Origin: Gemmatimonadota bacterium
Lineage (GTDB): Bacteria; Gemmatimonadota; Gemmatimonadetes; Longimicrobiales; Gaopeijiaceae
NCBI GenBank assembly: GCA_009841165.1
Contig: VXMI01000089.1
Span: 1 to 34,216, forward strand
Length of the DNA stretch: 34,216 nucleotides
Reading direction: 5' to 3'
Under the pieces are notes generated by a model. The model was not told the origin of the DNA. It was given only the letters and a program-made list of their open reading frames with translations, and did no database searches. A program made the translations under genes and the position numbers. Positions 32,387 through 34,216 of the stretch are shown one piece after another. The first letter of the stretch is position 1; each line of letters starts with the position of its first letter.

Positions 32387-34216
32387 CTACCTCGCTCTCC
32401 GAATCACGGGCAGCACGATGTGCGACGCTCGCTGGCCCCCGTGGTACACGCGCTGGGTGGCCACCACCGCCTCGTCCCGTGTTACCATCGCAACGTTGTC
32501 GGCCCCCGTGTTGAGGTTGGGGAGGTAGTACGAGTACCAGCTCGACGAGATCTCGATGCCGATGCGGTGACCCTCCCTGAACAGGTTCCCGGTGCCGCGC
32601 CAGAACCGGATCGTGTATTCGTAGACCTCGCCGGGCTCGATCGTGCTGAGTTGCGCGCCGTTGAAGCGCCCCTCGTCGTCCGGGTCGCGGTTGCGTGCAC
32701 GCATGATGCCCTCGGTGAGCAGCGCCGAATGGCCGTCGGGGTGGACATCGACCAGGCGCACGAACCAGTCCGTATCGCGGGCCGAGGTCGAAGCGTAGAG
32801 TTTGGCCTCGATCGGACCCGTGACCTCGACCGCCTCCGCCAGCGGTGGGGTGCGGTAGACCAGGACCTCGTCGCCCGACGCCGAAACGCGCGTGTCCAGA
32901 GCCCCATCGATGTGCCCGTTCGTGTTGGGCCAGCTGTCGAAGGGTGTGCGGGTGGGGTTCAGCGGGTCGTAGACGTACGTGTCGTGGCCCTCGGTCACGG
33001 GAGGTGTAGTCGAGAGCAGGCCATCGCCGTTCAGGGAGTTGGCGCCTGCTTCGGAGGTGAGGTAGAAGCGGGTCCATTCGGTTCCCGGCAGGGGCCAGTC
33101 GTCCTCGGCGTACCACCTGTTTTCGCCCATGACGAAGACGTAGACGGGCGGATCATCCTCAACCCCGTTGTCGATGCCCTTGAGGAAGTGGTCGAACCAG
33201 CGCATGACGTACCCGTCGATGTCGATCACCGCGTCGTGGCCGTAGTCGATTCCACCGAGGGTGCGCGTGTTGATTCCATGCGTCCACGGTCCGATCACCA
33301 GGCTGGGCCGCCGCGCCTCCGGAGTCGCGCCGTGCTGCTTCATGCCCACGTAGTTCATGGGCGATCCGGGGTGATTGCCGTCGAACCAGCCCGTGAAGGC
33401 GAGGGAAGGGACGGTGATCCGCGAATACGACTCGGGCGTCTGGTACCGGATCGCGCTCCAGTAGGGGTCGGTGGTCCGGTTCTGACGGTACCAGGTCTCG
33501 AACCAAGGGGCCGAGCGCAGTCCGCGCGCCTCGTTGATCTCGATGTAGGGCGTGTGGGGCGGATCCGCGCGGTGCTGGGGCCAGCCGTTGTAGTAGCCGG
33601 TGTCGGCGACCTGCGCCGTGCGGCCCGAGGACCCCGCGGCCCAGTCGAGCATCCAGCCGCCCAGGAGCACGCCATGCTGGTAGGGCAGGTTCTCGAAGGG
33701 GTCGGGGGGCGAGACCCTGGGCGCGATCGCCGCGAGGTGGCGCGGGGCCATGCTCGCCGCCCACCACTGTGTCCACCCCAGATACGACCCGCCGATCATG
33801 CCCACCTTGCCGGTGCACCACGGCTGGGCCGCGACCCACTCGACCAGGTCGTAGCCGTCCACCCGGTGCAGGGCTCCGAACGGATCCCACTCGCCTTCCG
33901 AGTCGTAGCGCCCGCGCGCATCGGCCGAGACGACCACGTAGCCGCGCCGTGCAAACCAGGTCGCGGTCTCTCGCTGCCCGTTGTTGTCGTACGGGGTGTG
34001 CGCCAGGATGCCGGGGAACGGGCCTGCGGACCCCCGTGGGGAATAGATGTCGACCGAAAGGCGCACGCCGTCCCGCATCGGCACGAGGACGCCGCGGGTC
34101 ACGACCACCTCGTATTCGGCCTGGGAGTATTCGCCGGGATCAGGGGCTTGGGCGCGGGTTTCGCCACTGTTGGGAGCACATGAATTGTCCGGTTTCGTAG
34201 CACAACATCTGTCCGG
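32387..34216 (-). CDS. CocE/NonD-family hydrolase, copy 2, 5' end beyond the window
   Basis: A second hydrolase of the X-Pro dipeptidyl-peptidase/cocaine-esterase group, very close to copy 1. The same triad motifs are present: GGSYLG (Ser), FTGWFD (Asp), GPWTHG (His). The jelly-roll C-terminus (FREGHRIGIEISSSWYSYYL, ASHIVLPVIRR) is almost the same. The frame is open to the right edge (609 or more codons) without a convincing start: upstream of GVLVPMRDG it reads through EYSQAEYEVV and SCAPNSG. A lipobox cysteine may lie near there, so the signal peptide is cut off by the window end. A GTG at 34108 is an internal codon, not the likely start. It reads toward susC on the same strand. Confidence 0.85.
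   Translation of the reverse strand, partial: PDRCCATKPDNSCAPNSGETRAQAPDPGEYSQAEYEVVVTRGVLVPMRDGVRLSVDIYSPRGSAGPFPGILAHTPYDNNGQRETATWFARRGYVVVSADARGRYDSEGEWDPFGALHRVDGYDLVEWVAAQPWCTGKVGMIGGSYLGWTQWWAASMAPRHLAAIAPRVSPPDPFENLPYQHGVLLGGWMLDWAAGSSGRTAQVADTGYYNGWPQHRADPPHTPYIEINEARGLRSAPWFETWYRQNRTTDPYWSAIRYQTPESYSRITVPSLAFTGWFDGNHPGSPMNYVGMKQHGATPEARRPSLVIGPWTHGINTRTLGGIDYGHDAVIDIDGYVMRWFDHFLKGIDNGVEDDPPVYVFVMGENRWYAEDDWPLPGTEWTRFYLTSEAGANSLNGDGLLSTTPPVTEGHDTYVYDPLNPTRTPFDSWPNTNGHIDGALDTRVSASGDEVLVYRTPPLAEAVEVTGPIEAKLYASTSARDTDWFVRLVDVHPDGHSALLTEGIMRARNRDPDDEGRFNGAQLSTIEPGEVYEYTIRFWRGTGNLFREGHRIGIEISSSWYSYYLPNLNTGADNVAMVTRDEAVVATQRVYHGGQRASHIVLPVIRRAR

Noticed and set aside
32249-34183. A long plus-strand frame opposite cocE-2, and similar ones at 1900-3216 and 25750-27015
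   Set aside because: All are antisense shadows of well-supported minus-strand genes in GC-rich sequence; none has a recognisable domain or a good ribosome-binding site.

Overview
This window is high-GC and densely coded, with no tRNA, rRNA or CRISPR array that I can see. The gene content is: SusC/SusD outer-membrane uptake pairs, CocE/NonD-type secreted hydrolases, a Tricorn-like S41 peptidase, M16 peptidase pairs, several secreted six-bladed beta-propeller proteins carrying a G-E-G-P-G-E motif, a choice-of-anchor-B protein and a Tat-exported aldo/keto reductase. This mixture suggests a Gram-negative member of the Gemmatimonadota, possibly a marine or host-associated lineage. That assignment is inferred from content; no marker gene is present.

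Left part (1-6.5 kb). A tyrosine recombinase lies between two broken genes: a start-less fragment of a carboxypeptidase-regulatory-like repeat protein on its left, and the 3' end of a HigB toxin on its right. An intact HigA antitoxin follows. Next come a secreted FG-GAP/choice-of-anchor-B protein, a SAM methyltransferase, and an Rpn-family nuclease relative that has lost its catalytic centre. A 77-bp perfect copy of the methyltransferase 5' end follows the Rpn relative.

Centre (6.5-17.5 kb). This part holds a Tat aldo/keto reductase with two catalytic residues replaced and a two-repeat lipoprotein. An operon of an active and a non-catalytic M16 peptidase subunit leads into a propeller lipoprotein. 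A secreted helical protein, two more propeller proteins and a complete higBA module follow. The 3' remnant of a third copy of the helical-protein family is squeezed in after higA.

Metal-uptake-like block (17.5-22.4 kb). A ZnuD-like TonB receptor converges with an orphan periplasmic substrate-binding protein, followed by a second full-length copy of the secreted helical protein. The receptor, the binding protein and the distant choice-of-anchor-B gene share the same unusual upstream element. It consists of hexamers ACATTA/TAATGT iterated with a 21-bp period, placed so that half-sites fall on the predicted -35 and -10 boxes. This looks like a three-gene regulon under one unidentified repressor and is the most interesting signal in the window.

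Right part (22.4-34.2 kb). All genes are on the minus strand: cocE-2 (running off the right edge), susC, susD, cocE-1 and a Tricorn-like S41 peptidase. The likely logic is outer-membrane capture and import (SusCD) of peptide- or ester-containing substrates processed by secreted or lipid-anchored hydrolases and a large periplasmic peptidase. The two cocE copies are close paralogues flanking the susCD pair.
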